DNA of 55,712 nt from Gammaproteobacteria bacterium (lineage in GTDB: Bacteria > Pseudomonadota > Gammaproteobacteria > Xanthomonadales > Wenzhouxiangellaceae): contig PWJA01000176.1 in assembly GCA_003560975.1 (NCBI GenBank), positions 1-55,712 of the forward strand. Direction: 5' to 3'. A program made the translations under genes and the position numbers. This document shows positions 43,901 to 55,561 of the stretch, piece by piece. Position 1 is the stretch's first letter. Each line of letters begins with the position of its first letter. The notes beneath the pieces were generated by a model, which saw nothing but the letters and a program-made list of their open reading frames with translations, had not been told where the DNA came from and made no database searches.

Positions 43901-44440
43901 CACGACGATCTGGAACAGGCCCTGGAGACGCTGGAAAAGGCCATTGGCCGGATCGACCGGGATTCCCGCACGCGCTTCCGCGAAACCTTCGAAAAGGTCA
44001 ACCAGAACATGGAAACGCTGTTTCCGCGCCTGTTCGGCGGCGGTCACGGGCACCTGGAAATGGTCGGCGACGACTGGCTTTCGGCCGGTGTGGCGATCAT
44101 GGCCCGCCCGCCCGGGAAGCGGATCTCGCGAATTCACATGATGTCCGGTGGCGAAAAGGCCCTGACCGCCGTCGCCTTCGTCTTTGCCATTTTCAATCTG
44201 AATCCGGCACCGTTTTGCCTGCTCGACGAGGTCGATGCCCCGCTCGATGACGCCAACGTCGGTCGATTCTCCGAGATGGTTCGCGAAATGTCGGAGCAGG
44301 TCCAGTTTCTGCTGGTGACCCATAACAAGGTCACCATGGAGGTGACCCACCAGATGCTGGGTGTGACCATGCGGGAGCCGGGCGTATCGCGGATCGTCAG
44401 CGTGGATCTGGACCGGGCCGTGGCGCTTGCCGAGGCCTGA
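40955..44440 (+). CDS. smc: Chromosome segregation protein SMC
   Basis: [43 protein letters not shown]; coiled coils and hinge; [36 protein letters not shown]. Confidence 0.98.
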   Translation: [1161 protein letters not shown]

Positions 44441-44505
44441 GACCGGCAAGCGCCGGCGGTCCATGCGGTAAACTCCCAGGTTGTTCTGGAACGGGTCGTT
44501 ATGAA

Positions 44506-47279
<2,774 letters not shown>

Positions 47280-47380
47280 CCGATCCCCGTTTGACCGGCA
47301 TCAATCCCCGATGGCGCGAAGTTGTTACCATCGGAGGTGAACTACATCAACAGGGCCTGCAAGGGCGAAGGAGCGTAGTC

Positions 47381-47821
47381 ATGAGTGAGCACATCAGGGA
47401 AATCGTGGTCCCCGTCGATGGATCGGAAAACTCCATCCGGGCAGCAACGTTTGCCATGGAAATGGCCAGTGCAATGGGCGTCGGCGTTCGGCTGTTTTAC
47501 GTCTTTCCGGCCGCTTCCGTGGAAGTCATCGGAATCGCCGGGATGTCACGGTCAGACATTGATCAGGCTGCCCAATCGGCCGCACAGCGGGCGTTCGACA
47601 AGACCCGCGAAGGGGTCGGCGATGCCATGATCGAAAAGGTCGAACAGGAAACCTCGATCGGCGATCCGGCCGAAGAAATCATTCGCCTGACCGAAGACGA
47701 TGAAAAGGCCTTGGTTGTCATCGGTCGGCGCGGCCTCACGCGCATGCGCTCGCTGATGCTCGGCAGCGTCAGCGACAAGGTCCTGCGCCACGCCAAAAGC
47801 CCGGTGACCGTGATTACCTGA
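47381..47821 (+). CDS. Universal stress protein
   Basis: IVVPVDGSENSIRAATFAMEMA; VVIGRRGLTRMRSLMLGSVSDKVLRHAKSPVTV. Confidence 0.95.
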   Translation: MSEHIREIVVPVDGSENSIRAATFAMEMASAMGVGVRLFYVFPAASVEVIGIAGMSRSDIDQAAQSAAQRAFDKTREGVGDAMIEKVEQETSIGDPAEEIIRLTEDDEKALVVIGRRGLTRMRSLMLGSVSDKVLRHAKSPVTVIT

Positions 47822-47852
47822 TAATCAGGCTGCCGCTTCCGGTCGCTGAACC

Positions 47853-47880
47853 CTGGGCCCGGCCATGATGCCGGGCCCAG
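47853..47880 (+). terminator. Rho-independent terminator
   Basis: ctgggcccggc-catgat-gccgggcccag followed by ctgtttt. Confidence 0.85.
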
Positions 47881-47935
47881 CTGTTTTCGGCATCGGAATG
47901 GCGCTAACCTCTTCTTTCCTCAAGTTGGCGTATCC

Positions 47936-49804
47936 ATGAGAAACGACGTCAACGGACGAATGGACGCGGCGAGCCCTGCGATATGGCCCCGATGGGTGCT
48001 CGCAGCCGGATACCTTGGACTGATCGTCATCTGGGTCTTCCTGCTCAGGGAGGCTTCCGGCCCGCTGCTGCCGGCGCTTTTCTTCCTGATACTTGCCGTT
48101 CCGGCCGGGGTCTTCGGAACCTACCTGGCGACCCTTCGACGCATCCACTGGCTGGGCGCATGGTCGAGCGACTCGTTCGCTGTGCGCTGGCTGTCCGGGC
48201 CATGGGTCCGTTTGCTGAGCGGATTCCTGCTGGCCTGTCTGGCATCGGCGACGCTGTCGGTGCGCATTTCCGTCGCCGACCGCATGGACCTGACCCTGCT
48301 TGCGGCTGGCGTCGGGCTCGCAGGGTTGGTTCTGTACGGATTCGGCAAGCGGCTGCGGGCTCAGTTTCAGCCCCTGTATCGAGAGGGAAGGGCGCTGTTC
48401 TGGGCGGCTGCGATTTCCGCCTGCCTGATGAGCCTTGTCGATCCAGCGGTACGATTCCTGACCGGTGCCTACAGCGCCCATGCCACGCTCGGCGAGGCCA
48501 TTGCTGCGGCAGGCCACCAGGCCCACTGGCTTGGAGGCAGCGCGGTGGCGCAATGGGTCAGCGCCTGGGGCAGCACCTGGAGCGGCCTCGAGCGGTTCGT
48601 CCTCGGCCAGCTGGTGGAAGACCCGGGATTGGGCACCTGGCTCGCCCTCCTCCTTTCCGGGCTGCTGCGCTTTCCCCTGTATTTCATGCTGGGCCTTACC
48701 TTTTGCGCCTTCGTTCTGCCCCTGGCGGAGTACAAGCGCGTGCTCCTGCCGAGCACGGCTGCTGATGAACCGGGCGCGCTCTCGTCTGGCCGCATCGCCT
48801 GGGCGAGCGCCTCGGCGACCATTCTGGTGCTGTTCATCTATCTTCCGGTCGTCGGATTGATCGAAACCCAGATCGAAAGTCAACCCGCGTCGAAAGCGCC
48901 GGAAGCCCTGGCCGTGCGCGCGGTCGAGTTGATCGGGGACCACTACCACGCCGTCGGGACCATGGACGAGATCTCGCGTCTTGCCGAATCCATGGTGGCT
49001 GGCCGCGACGATCTGCTGGATCCCCTCGACCGGGCGTTGAGCCGGGGTTTTTCGCTGATGCGTGCAAACGTCGAGGGATACCTGGACTGGTATTACAGCT
49101 TGCCGGGCGAGTGGACCCGTCTGGCGCATCTGCTGACCGGGAACATCGAAGAGCACCTGCGCAGCAGGCTTTCCGAACAGCTCAGCGCCGGCGAGCCCTT
49201 CGCGACGTTCGAGCAGGAATTCGAACAGGCCCTTCGGGGGGAAGCCCGACGAGTAGAAGAATTCCGACGACTGGCGGGCGAAGTGCTGGAAGCCGGACGC
49301 GTCGAGGTGGCGTCCGAGGATGAGGTTCACGTGGTCGCGCGCGGCGACCGGGAAGCGTTGCTGTCCTTGCCGATCCACTCCGGGATCACCACCCTGGAGC
49401 AACGTCTGGGGGTCACGGCCGCGACCGCCGGCATCTCCGGCGTCGTCGCTGCCGCTGCCACCCGCCAGGTCATTCTTCGCCTGGCGACGCGCGGCACGCT
49501 GCGCACCGCCGCCACCGCCCTGGCGCGCCTGACCCTGATCCGTACGGGCTCCAGCGGCGGCGGCGCAGCCGGCGGTGCCTTCCTCGGCGGGGCCATCGGC
49601 TCCGTGGTACCCGGCATCGGTACCGCGATCGGTGCCGCGCTGGGCGGCGCCATCGGCGGGCTTGCCATTGGCGCAGGGGCCGAGTACCTCATCCTGAAAC
49701 TGGAAGAACGCTTCTCGCGCGAGGGTCACCTGCAGCAACTGCTGGCTTCCATCGATGAGGCGGAGGCGGAAGTCCGGCAACAGTTCGGGCTGGAAAGTCA
49801 GTAA
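47936..49804 (+). CDS. Multi-TM membrane protein of unknown function with C-terminal glycine zipper
   Basis: Several N-terminal TM segments, soluble acidic middle, GGGAAGGAFLGGAIGSVVPGIGTAIGAALGGAIGGLAIG near the C-terminus. Confidence 0.8.
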   Translation: MRNDVNGRMDAASPAIWPRWVLAAGYLGLIVIWVFLLREASGPLLPALFFLILAVPAGVFGTYLATLRRIHWLGAWSSDSFAVRWLSGPWVRLLSGFLLACLASATLSVRISVADRMDLTLLAAGVGLAGLVLYGFGKRLRAQFQPLYREGRALFWAAAISACLMSLVDPAVRFLTGAYSAHATLGEAIAAAGHQAHWLGGSAVAQWVSAWGSTWSGLERFVLGQLVEDPGLGTWLALLLSGLLRFPLYFMLGLTFCAFVLPLAEYKRVLLPSTAADEPGALSSGRIAWASASATILVLFIYLPVVGLIETQIESQPASKAPEALAVRAVELIGDHYHAVGTMDEISRLAESMVAGRDDLLDPLDRALSRGFSLMRANVEGYLDWYYSLPGEWTRLAHLLTGNIEEHLRSRLSEQLSAGEPFATFEQEFEQALRGEARRVEEFRRLAGEVLEAGRVEVASEDEVHVVARGDREALLSLPIHSGITTLEQRLGVTAATAGISGVVAAAATRQVILRLATRGTLRTAATALARLTLIRTGSSGGGAAGGAFLGGAIGSVVPGIGTAIGAALGGAIGGLAIGAGAEYLILKLEERFSREGHLQQLLASIDEAEAEVRQQFGLESQ

Positions 49805-49844
49805 TCCCGATCCGGCAAGAACGCCCTGCGACATCGCCGCAGGA

Positions 49845-52800
49845 TTATGGGGATGAATCCTCGAACCCGTCCGCGAATACCGAGTCGCCGAGTATGTCGA
49901 ACGGGTCGCTGAGCGCCAGGCCCAGTTGGCCTTCAGCATCGCGCACCAGCAGGCGGTAGCCCGTACCGGGCTGCAGGATACTCAGATCGCTGAACTCGGC
50001 CACGCCGTTGGCGACCTGGGCGGAGGCAAAGGCCTGACGCAGGCTGCCGGTCGGCTGTCCACCCAGCACGATCGCGACCTCGATGATCGTGTCGTTGTCC
50101 CCGCTGGCGACCGCTCCGGTGGCATCCAGGACCTCGACAACAAGCGCCGGGGTCAGGACCTTGCCGAGCAGGAGTCGGCCGCCGGGTTGAGCCGTGATGT
50201 TGAGCGATTGCGGGCCGGGGTCGAGGATTCTGAAGACCACGGTTTCGGATCCGGTGTAGTTCGGCTCATCGATCTGGACAACCACCGCATAGTCGCCCAC
50301 GGCCACCGGCGCCGCTGCCGAGCCGTTGTAGGTGACGGTCACGTTCAGGCCGACCGGGACGGTGGTGATCACCGGCGCCAGCGGATCGCCGGTAAACAGC
50401 TGGATCAGCTGATCGAAAAGAAGATCGGCCGCGGCCGGTTCGATCATGAATGCAGCGCTGGCGCTGCCGACAAAGCCGGGCTCCGTCACGCTCGCCTCGA
50501 CCGCGTAGCTGCCGGTCTGGGTCGGCGGCGTCAGCTCACCGTCGTAGCGCACTTCCACCTCCAGGCCCGGCGGATCGGTGGTCACGAGGACTTCCAGCGG
50601 ATCGCCGGTAAAGGTCTGGACCAGGCCGGCAAGCTCGACCGTGGCCGGTTCAGGCGGTGGCTCGATCTGCAGGCTGACGATCAGCGGATCGTGGTCCGAC
50701 GAGCGGAACGGGTCTTCGCTGAAAAAGTCCGCCGGTTTGTCGATCGAACTCGACGGCAGGGTCTCGGGGTAGGCAAAGGCCGGAATCTCGTCGGCGTTGA
50801 TCGGCCACGGCGACGCCCCGAGCACCATGGCCTCGAGAGCGGAAGACGCCAGGGCGTGGCCGAGGCTGCCGGACTGGCCCCGGAAGACGAAGCTGTAGAC
50901 GGCCGGATCGTCGTCGTTGGCGCGGATGATCTGGTCGACAAAGCCCTCGGTCACCAGTGCCTGGACCGGATCTTCCAGTCCGTAGGCGTTGAAGTCACCG
51001 CTGATCAGGTGCAGGTCGGTGCCGGTGCCGGTGGGATCGGTCACCAGCCAGTTCAGGAAGGACTCGACCGATTCGGTCCGCAGCGCGTTCCAACAGCCCT
51101 GACCGTCGCCCTGGTCGAGGTTGGGTCCGCTGGCATTGCTGCCGCAGTTCTTGGAACGCAGATGGAACACCGAAAGGGCCATGACGCGCTCGGTTTCGAG
51201 ATGTTCAAAGGCCTGGGTCAGGACCGGCCGCTGCCGGCTGTCGTCGAACGGCGGCGTGACCGCGACGCTGCCGTCGAGCAGCGCGGTCTGCCCGACCGGG
51301 CTCAGGACGGTGTCGCGATAGAGGATGGCGTTCTTGATCGCATCCGTGCCGGCATGACCGGTCGCCACAAACGCCCAGTCGCCCGCATTGTCCACGGCGT
51401 TCAGGGCATCGACCAGCAGCGCCAGGGTGTCGTCATCGGCATCGTTTTCAACCTCCATCAGACCGACCAGGTCGACCTCCATCGCGATGATCGCCTCGAC
51501 CAGTTTGATGAGCTGGCGGGCCAGTTCGGCCTCACTGGTGGCGCCGCGGCAATCAAGGTTGTTCGGGCCACAGCCGACGCCGCCGGTCTGGACGGTGCCG
51601 AACAGGTTTTCCACGTTGAAGCTGGCCACGCGCAGGTTGCCCTCGGGCAGCGCCGGCGGAGCACTGGTGCGGGGATTGTCGCTGTCGTCGAAAACCACCG
51701 GCTCGAGCGCGAAAAGACGATAGTTGCTGAAGGCAAAGCCCATGATGCCCTCGAAGTCGGGCTGCATCCGGTAGCCGACGCGAATCGGGTTGGACGCGTT
51801 CAGTGGCGTGCCGTCCAGGCCCGGCTGGAAGGGCATGTTGTAGGCGCCGGTCTGGCCCTGGTCGATGATCACCCGGCTCAGTTCGTTGAGCGCCTGGACC
51901 GCATTGGCCGGCGCACCCGGCAAGGCCACCTGGGTTGGCTGGAACAGCCGCTCGGGCGCGGCCGCGAACTCGGCGAAGCGGGCGGCATTGAAGACTTCGG
52001 TCACCGTCAGGGCCTGAGGCACGATGGTCCACATGCCCTCGACCGCCTCCAGCTCGATCGGGTCGGCTACCGGGAGCGCCAGCGCGGCCGGCGAAACTTC
52101 GTCCAGCAGATCGTTCCCGCAGACTTCGAGGGCGGCGACCTGGAAGACTTCGGTCTGACCGAAGTTTTCGCGCACGGCGCCGGCCACGCGCACCTCGTCG
52201 CCGATGGCCAGCTGGGGCAGCACCGTGGCGGCCTGCTCGGGCGAAATATAAATGCCCTCGGAGGTCAGCGGATCGCCGTCGTGGCGCGCGTCGGGCTCCT
52301 GCAGGAAGAACCCGCCCAATTGATTGCTGGCATCGTCCTGGAAGGTTCCGACCACGATGGCCTGGACCTCGACCGAATCACCGGCCTGTCCCGGCGGCCC
52401 GGCCAGCGGACTGGCGAAACCATCGCCCTGGATGGCATGGATCCGGGTGACGTTGACATCGTCGCTCGGATCGGCCACGCAGGCAAAGTCACCAGGACCC
52501 TGATCCAGGGCAATCTCGAAGCGGCTGATCCGCCAGGTCGAACAACTTCCGGTCTCATAGAGCCCGCGGGCGGCGACGTAGGCCGTGCCCGAGGCGCTTT
52601 GCAATGCATCGTAGGGACCGAAGGTGACCGGCGTGTTGTTACTGGAAAAGTCACCCGCGGTGGCCGTGTCCAGCAGCGTCCAGGTGGCGGCATTGGGATC
52701 GCCGGTGCCGGCATAGTCGGTGGAAAACAGCAGGTCCAGGCCGTCGTCGCCGGAAAAGCCGCGCTGGATGTCGACGAACAGCAGTTCGTCGTCCTGGGCG

Positions 52801-53666
52801 TCGAGGTCGAAGGCCGGGGAAATGAACCAGGATTCGGTCGGGACGCAGGCGCCGTCGAACGACGAAAAGGTGACGTTGTTGAAGCTCGAATTCCAGCCCC
52901 AGTTGTCCAGCCCGCTGACGTTGGCCACGCTGAAGCCCGCGCTGAACGGATCGGTCGAGAATTCCAGTTCGTAGGGGATCGGCGTCGTGCCTGGACCACC
53001 GCCGGACAGGGCATCGCCGTCGATGCGGATATTGTCGAAGCGGTTGTTGCCGCTAGCCCCGGTCGCGCCGTCCAGCGTGATGCGGAAGACCACGTCGGGA
53101 TTGTCGTGGAGCGCCGTCACAGCGGACAGGTCGTAGGCCTGGATACTCCAGCTGGATCCCAGCGCCCCGGTATCGCTACCGAAGTCGGTAAAGCTCACGC
53201 CGCCGTCGGCCGACCAGGCCAGCTGGCGCGAGGTGAAGCCTGATGACGTGCCGCGCTGGGCCCAGCTCAGAATGATATTTTCGAAACCTGCGGTGCTCGC
53301 GGAGATTTCGATGTGCATCCCGTTATTGGTCGTTTCTCCGGTGCATCCCTGGGGCGACAGCGAGCCGCCGCTGGCAACTCCGTCGGGTGCATTGGATGTG
53401 GTGCCGGCGAAACTGCCGATGCAGTCGTAGGCGTCGTCGGGTCCCGACGTGTTCTCATCGAAATTGCCCAGGCTGAGAGTAGCGTCCACCGCGAGACTGC
53501 CCCCGTCGGCAGGTTGGGGGAAACTGGCCGGCGTGAAACCGAAGCCTCCGCCGGGCAGCGAGTTGTCGTTCTGGGCCCAGTAGGCAATGGTTTCGGCCTG
53601 CCCGACACTCGGGTTCAGGGCCAGCAACAGGCACAGGGGAATCGTGAAAAAAGCGATCAGGCGCAT
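49845..53666 (-). CDS. ExeM/NucH-family secreted endonuclease with C-terminal repeat domains
   Basis: Signal peptide MRLIAFFTIPLCLLLALNPSVGQA; OB-like section; LRVASFNVENLF...LIKLVEAIIAMEVDLVGLMEVEND...LISGDFNAYG...SSDHDPLIVSL EEP-nuclease motifs. Confidence 0.88.
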   Translation of the reverse strand: MRLIAFFTIPLCLLLALNPSVGQAETIAYWAQNDNSLPGGGFGFTPASFPQPADGGSLAVDATLSLGNFDENTSGPDDAYDCIGSFAGTTSNAPDGVASGGSLSPQGCTGETTNNGMHIEISASTAGFENIILSWAQRGTSSGFTSRQLAWSADGGVSFTDFGSDTGALGSSWSIQAYDLSAVTALHDNPDVVFRITLDGATGASGNNRFDNIRIDGDALSGGGPGTTPIPYELEFSTDPFSAGFSVANVSGLDNWGWNSSFNNVTFSSFDGACVPTESWFISPAFDLDAQDDELLFVDIQRGFSGDDGLDLLFSTDYAGTGDPNAATWTLLDTATAGDFSSNNTPVTFGPYDALQSASGTAYVAARGLYETGSCSTWRISRFEIALDQGPGDFACVADPSDDVNVTRIHAIQGDGFASPLAGPPGQAGDSVEVQAIVVGTFQDDASNQLGGFFLQEPDARHDGDPLTSEGIYISPEQAATVLPQLAIGDEVRVAGAVRENFGQTEVFQVAALEVCGNDLLDEVSPAALALPVADPIELEAVEGMWTIVPQALTVTEVFNAARFAEFAAAPERLFQPTQVALPGAPANAVQALNELSRVIIDQGQTGAYNMPFQPGLDGTPLNASNPIRVGYRMQPDFEGIMGFAFSNYRLFALEPVVFDDSDNPRTSAPPALPEGNLRVASFNVENLFGTVQTGGVGCGPNNLDCRGATSEAELARQLIKLVEAIIAMEVDLVGLMEVENDADDDTLALLVDALNAVDNAGDWAFVATGHAGTDAIKNAILYRDTVLSPVGQTALLDGSVAVTPPFDDSRQRPVLTQAFEHLETERVMALSVFHLRSKNCGSNASGPNLDQGDGQGCWNALRTESVESFLNWLVTDPTGTGTDLHLISGDFNAYGLEDPVQALVTEGFVDQIIRANDDDPAVYSFVFRGQSGSLGHALASSALEAMVLGASPWPINADEIPAFAYPETLPSSSIDKPADFFSEDPFRSSDHDPLIVSLQIEPPPEPATVELAGLVQTFTGDPLEVLVTTDPPGLEVEVRYDGELTPPTQTGSYAVEASVTEPGFVGSASAAFMIEPAAADLLFDQLIQLFTGDPLAPVITTVPVGLNVTVTYNGSAAAPVAVGDYAVVVQIDEPNYTGSETVVFRILDPGPQSLNITAQPGGRLLLGKVLTPALVVEVLDATGAVASGDNDTIIEVAIVLGGQPTGSLRQAFASAQVANGVAEFSDLSILQPGTGYRLLVRDAEGQLGLALSDPFDILGDSVFADGFEDSSP
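50216..50634 (-). repeat. Two tandem MBG/Ig-like domains within the nuclease
   Basis: GLVQTFTGDPLEVLVTTDPPGLEVEVRYDG... and QLIQLFTGDPLAPVITTVPVGLNVTVTYNG..., boundaries approximate. Confidence 0.75.
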
Positions 53667-54186
53667 GACGTATCCATGGATGAATTCAAGAAAACGGATG
53701 CGGGCGTTCCAGCCGCCGCAACCAGATTGAAAGTCTGCCAGCCGCTTTCGACGTTCAGGTTTCAGGCTGGTGAACACTGGATGACAGCACCAGCGCTCAC
53801 CGGGGTGATCACGAGACTTCGAAAAACCAACGATTCACCGGACCGAAGGGTGGGGGCTTACTGGCGAAGGAATCCACTTAACGGACTGTTCGAGATCCGG
53901 GGTCCGCTTCTTACAACACCGTCCGTCCCCATGAATCACTGGGTGACATGTCCCTCATCGAATTTCTAACCGACCGAGGTCATGCCGAAATTTCTAGCTA
54001 TGGGTGGTACTGAGTTGGGGAGGTTGACAAGTCGGCCCCGCATTGTGTCAGACTCAAACACGGCGACCGGATTATCAATTTATTTAGGAATCTTCTTCCA
54101 GTGTTCGGCTGTCAGGTGATGGTTAAACCGGCCGCCCCTGATTTTGTCTTCTGCGACATGAACGGGCAGACACCTTCTAAGCCCCC

Positions 54187-55191
54187 TCAGTTGACTTGAA
54201 GCGCACCACGCAATTGAAACGGGCCAAAGGTGTCAACATGGCAGTTTTGATATCGTGGGATCGGGCATCCTGCGGCCTGTCCCCCGGAATCCTCCACAAA
54301 ACAGTAGAGGGTCAACTCTACATCTAGAGTATTAGGGTCTTCTTCAGAAAACACGGCGTCTAATTTCGTCCCAAACGAGGATGGGCCCGTCCAGTACCCG
54401 GCGTTGATAGGAGTTTCAATGACATTGGTTTGAAGACTCGCAACTGTAACGCCGGCTTGTCCCGAGTAGAAGACTTCTGGCTCATCAGACCAATTTGACA
54501 CGGCCGACAAGCCACCACCGTAAAATTCTAGACAAAGACCTTCTCCGTGGCATTCAAGGCCGCCAGTAAAATATGGTGGAACCCCGACAGAAATGGATTC
54601 GGCTCGAAAGACAACAGTTTCAGGGTCGTAGTCCGAGATTACTGGGGTACAGTGTTGAGCGGTCATTGGATCAGACTCAAACGGGGCATCAAGCACGTAG
54701 ACGCCGGTCCGAATTGGGCTATCGGCTACCAGTCGAAAGATTTTCTGCGAGAAGTTCCCGAACACATCCTGGGCCACAACGATCAAATCCGTCCCTCCTC
54801 CCAAGACTCCGTTTATATCCCTTACCCAGTAAGAAAACGTCTCTTCCGTCGTCGGTCCAAAGAAGGCGGTCAGATCGACTCCAGAGTTAATGTCCCTGTA
54901 TGCAGGTTCGTTTGGTCGCCGAGTTTCCGCGCCTCGTGTCGCCAAGCCACTCGGATCTCGAAGCGTAATCTCCACCTCGCGGCTTTGTACCCAGTCTGAA
55001 GGAGGGATAACTTCAATTCCGGGACCGTCTAAATCAGGCCTCCACTCAAACCGGTCGTGATACACATTTCCAGCCGCAAAAACTGGAATGACTGAAAACC
55101 ACAAGGCCAAAGCAGTGCCCTGATTAAGCAAGGAAGCTGTGGACGGTTTCAGCCTGTTTGGAATGCGTTGCTCCATACCACTCATGTTCAT
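54187..55191 (-). CDS. Hypothetical secreted protein in an AT-richer island
   Basis: 334-aa ORF with signal peptide-like N-terminus (ALALWFSVIPVFAAG), Cys-containing C-terminal half, composition different from the rest of the window. Confidence 0.65.
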   Translation of the reverse strand: MNMSGMEQRIPNRLKPSTASLLNQGTALALWFSVIPVFAAGNVYHDRFEWRPDLDGPGIEVIPPSDWVQSREVEITLRDPSGLATRGAETRRPNEPAYRDINSGVDLTAFFGPTTEETFSYWVRDINGVLGGGTDLIVVAQDVFGNFSQKIFRLVADSPIRTGVYVLDAPFESDPMTAQHCTPVISDYDPETVVFRAESISVGVPPYFTGGLECHGEGLCLEFYGGGLSAVSNWSDEPEVFYSGQAGVTVASLQTNVIETPINAGYWTGPSSFGTKLDAVFSEEDPNTLDVELTLYCFVEDSGGQAAGCPIPRYQNCHVDTFGPFQLRGALQVN

Positions 55192-55472
55192 GCCAGCCCC
55201 GTGAATGCAGATCCCGTCGAAGTCTAGGAAGGATTTCTTTACGCGTCAACCTATTCCCTATATCCCCTATGTGTATTCTCTAACGGGAATGGCTGTAAAG
55301 TTTGAAATGACTGGCTTATTTCCTGTTTTTCCCGGCTGAATCGCCCGTACTTCGTTTTTCAAGATGGGCCCAAATGTCAATCCCCTTCTGCCACGCTCTG
55401 GCAAATTTGCCGCCAGATCAGGAAAAGAGGCCTCCCAAATGAGGTGTACTTGCGGATATCAAGGAGTAAGGT

Positions 55473-55546
55473 GCTAACGAAAGCGTCAACGCGGAGCGGC
55501 TCTTCCGCTGGAGCTTCAAAACCGGCCAGTTACGTTAAGCGTTAGC
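55473..55546 (+). other. attC-like imperfect palindrome
   Basis: GCTAACG (55473-55479) ... CGTTAGC (55540-55546); internal agcgg/ccgct hairpin; cgtcaac/gttacg pairing with a bulge; core GTTAGCC. Confidence 0.35.
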
Positions 55547-55561
55547 CGTTAGCCGTTAGCC
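55541..55561 (+). repeat. Tandem 7-bp repeat (GTTAGCC)x3
   Basis: gttagccgttagccgttagcc read directly. Confidence 0.85.

Noticed and set aside
49926-53243. 1105-aa + strand ORF antisense to the ExeM-like nuclease
   Set aside because: The minus frame has signal peptide, catalytic motifs and repeats; the antisense frame has none.
53970-54190. A second attC near the 3' end of the 54187-55191 gene (GTTAAAC near 54122)
   Set aside because: No matching RYYYAAC partner or extended palindrome at a suitable distance.
54547-54999. 150-aa + strand ORF opposite the hypothetical secreted protein
   Set aside because: Shorter, no signal peptide or domain; the minus-strand ORF spans the region with a better start and signal sequence.
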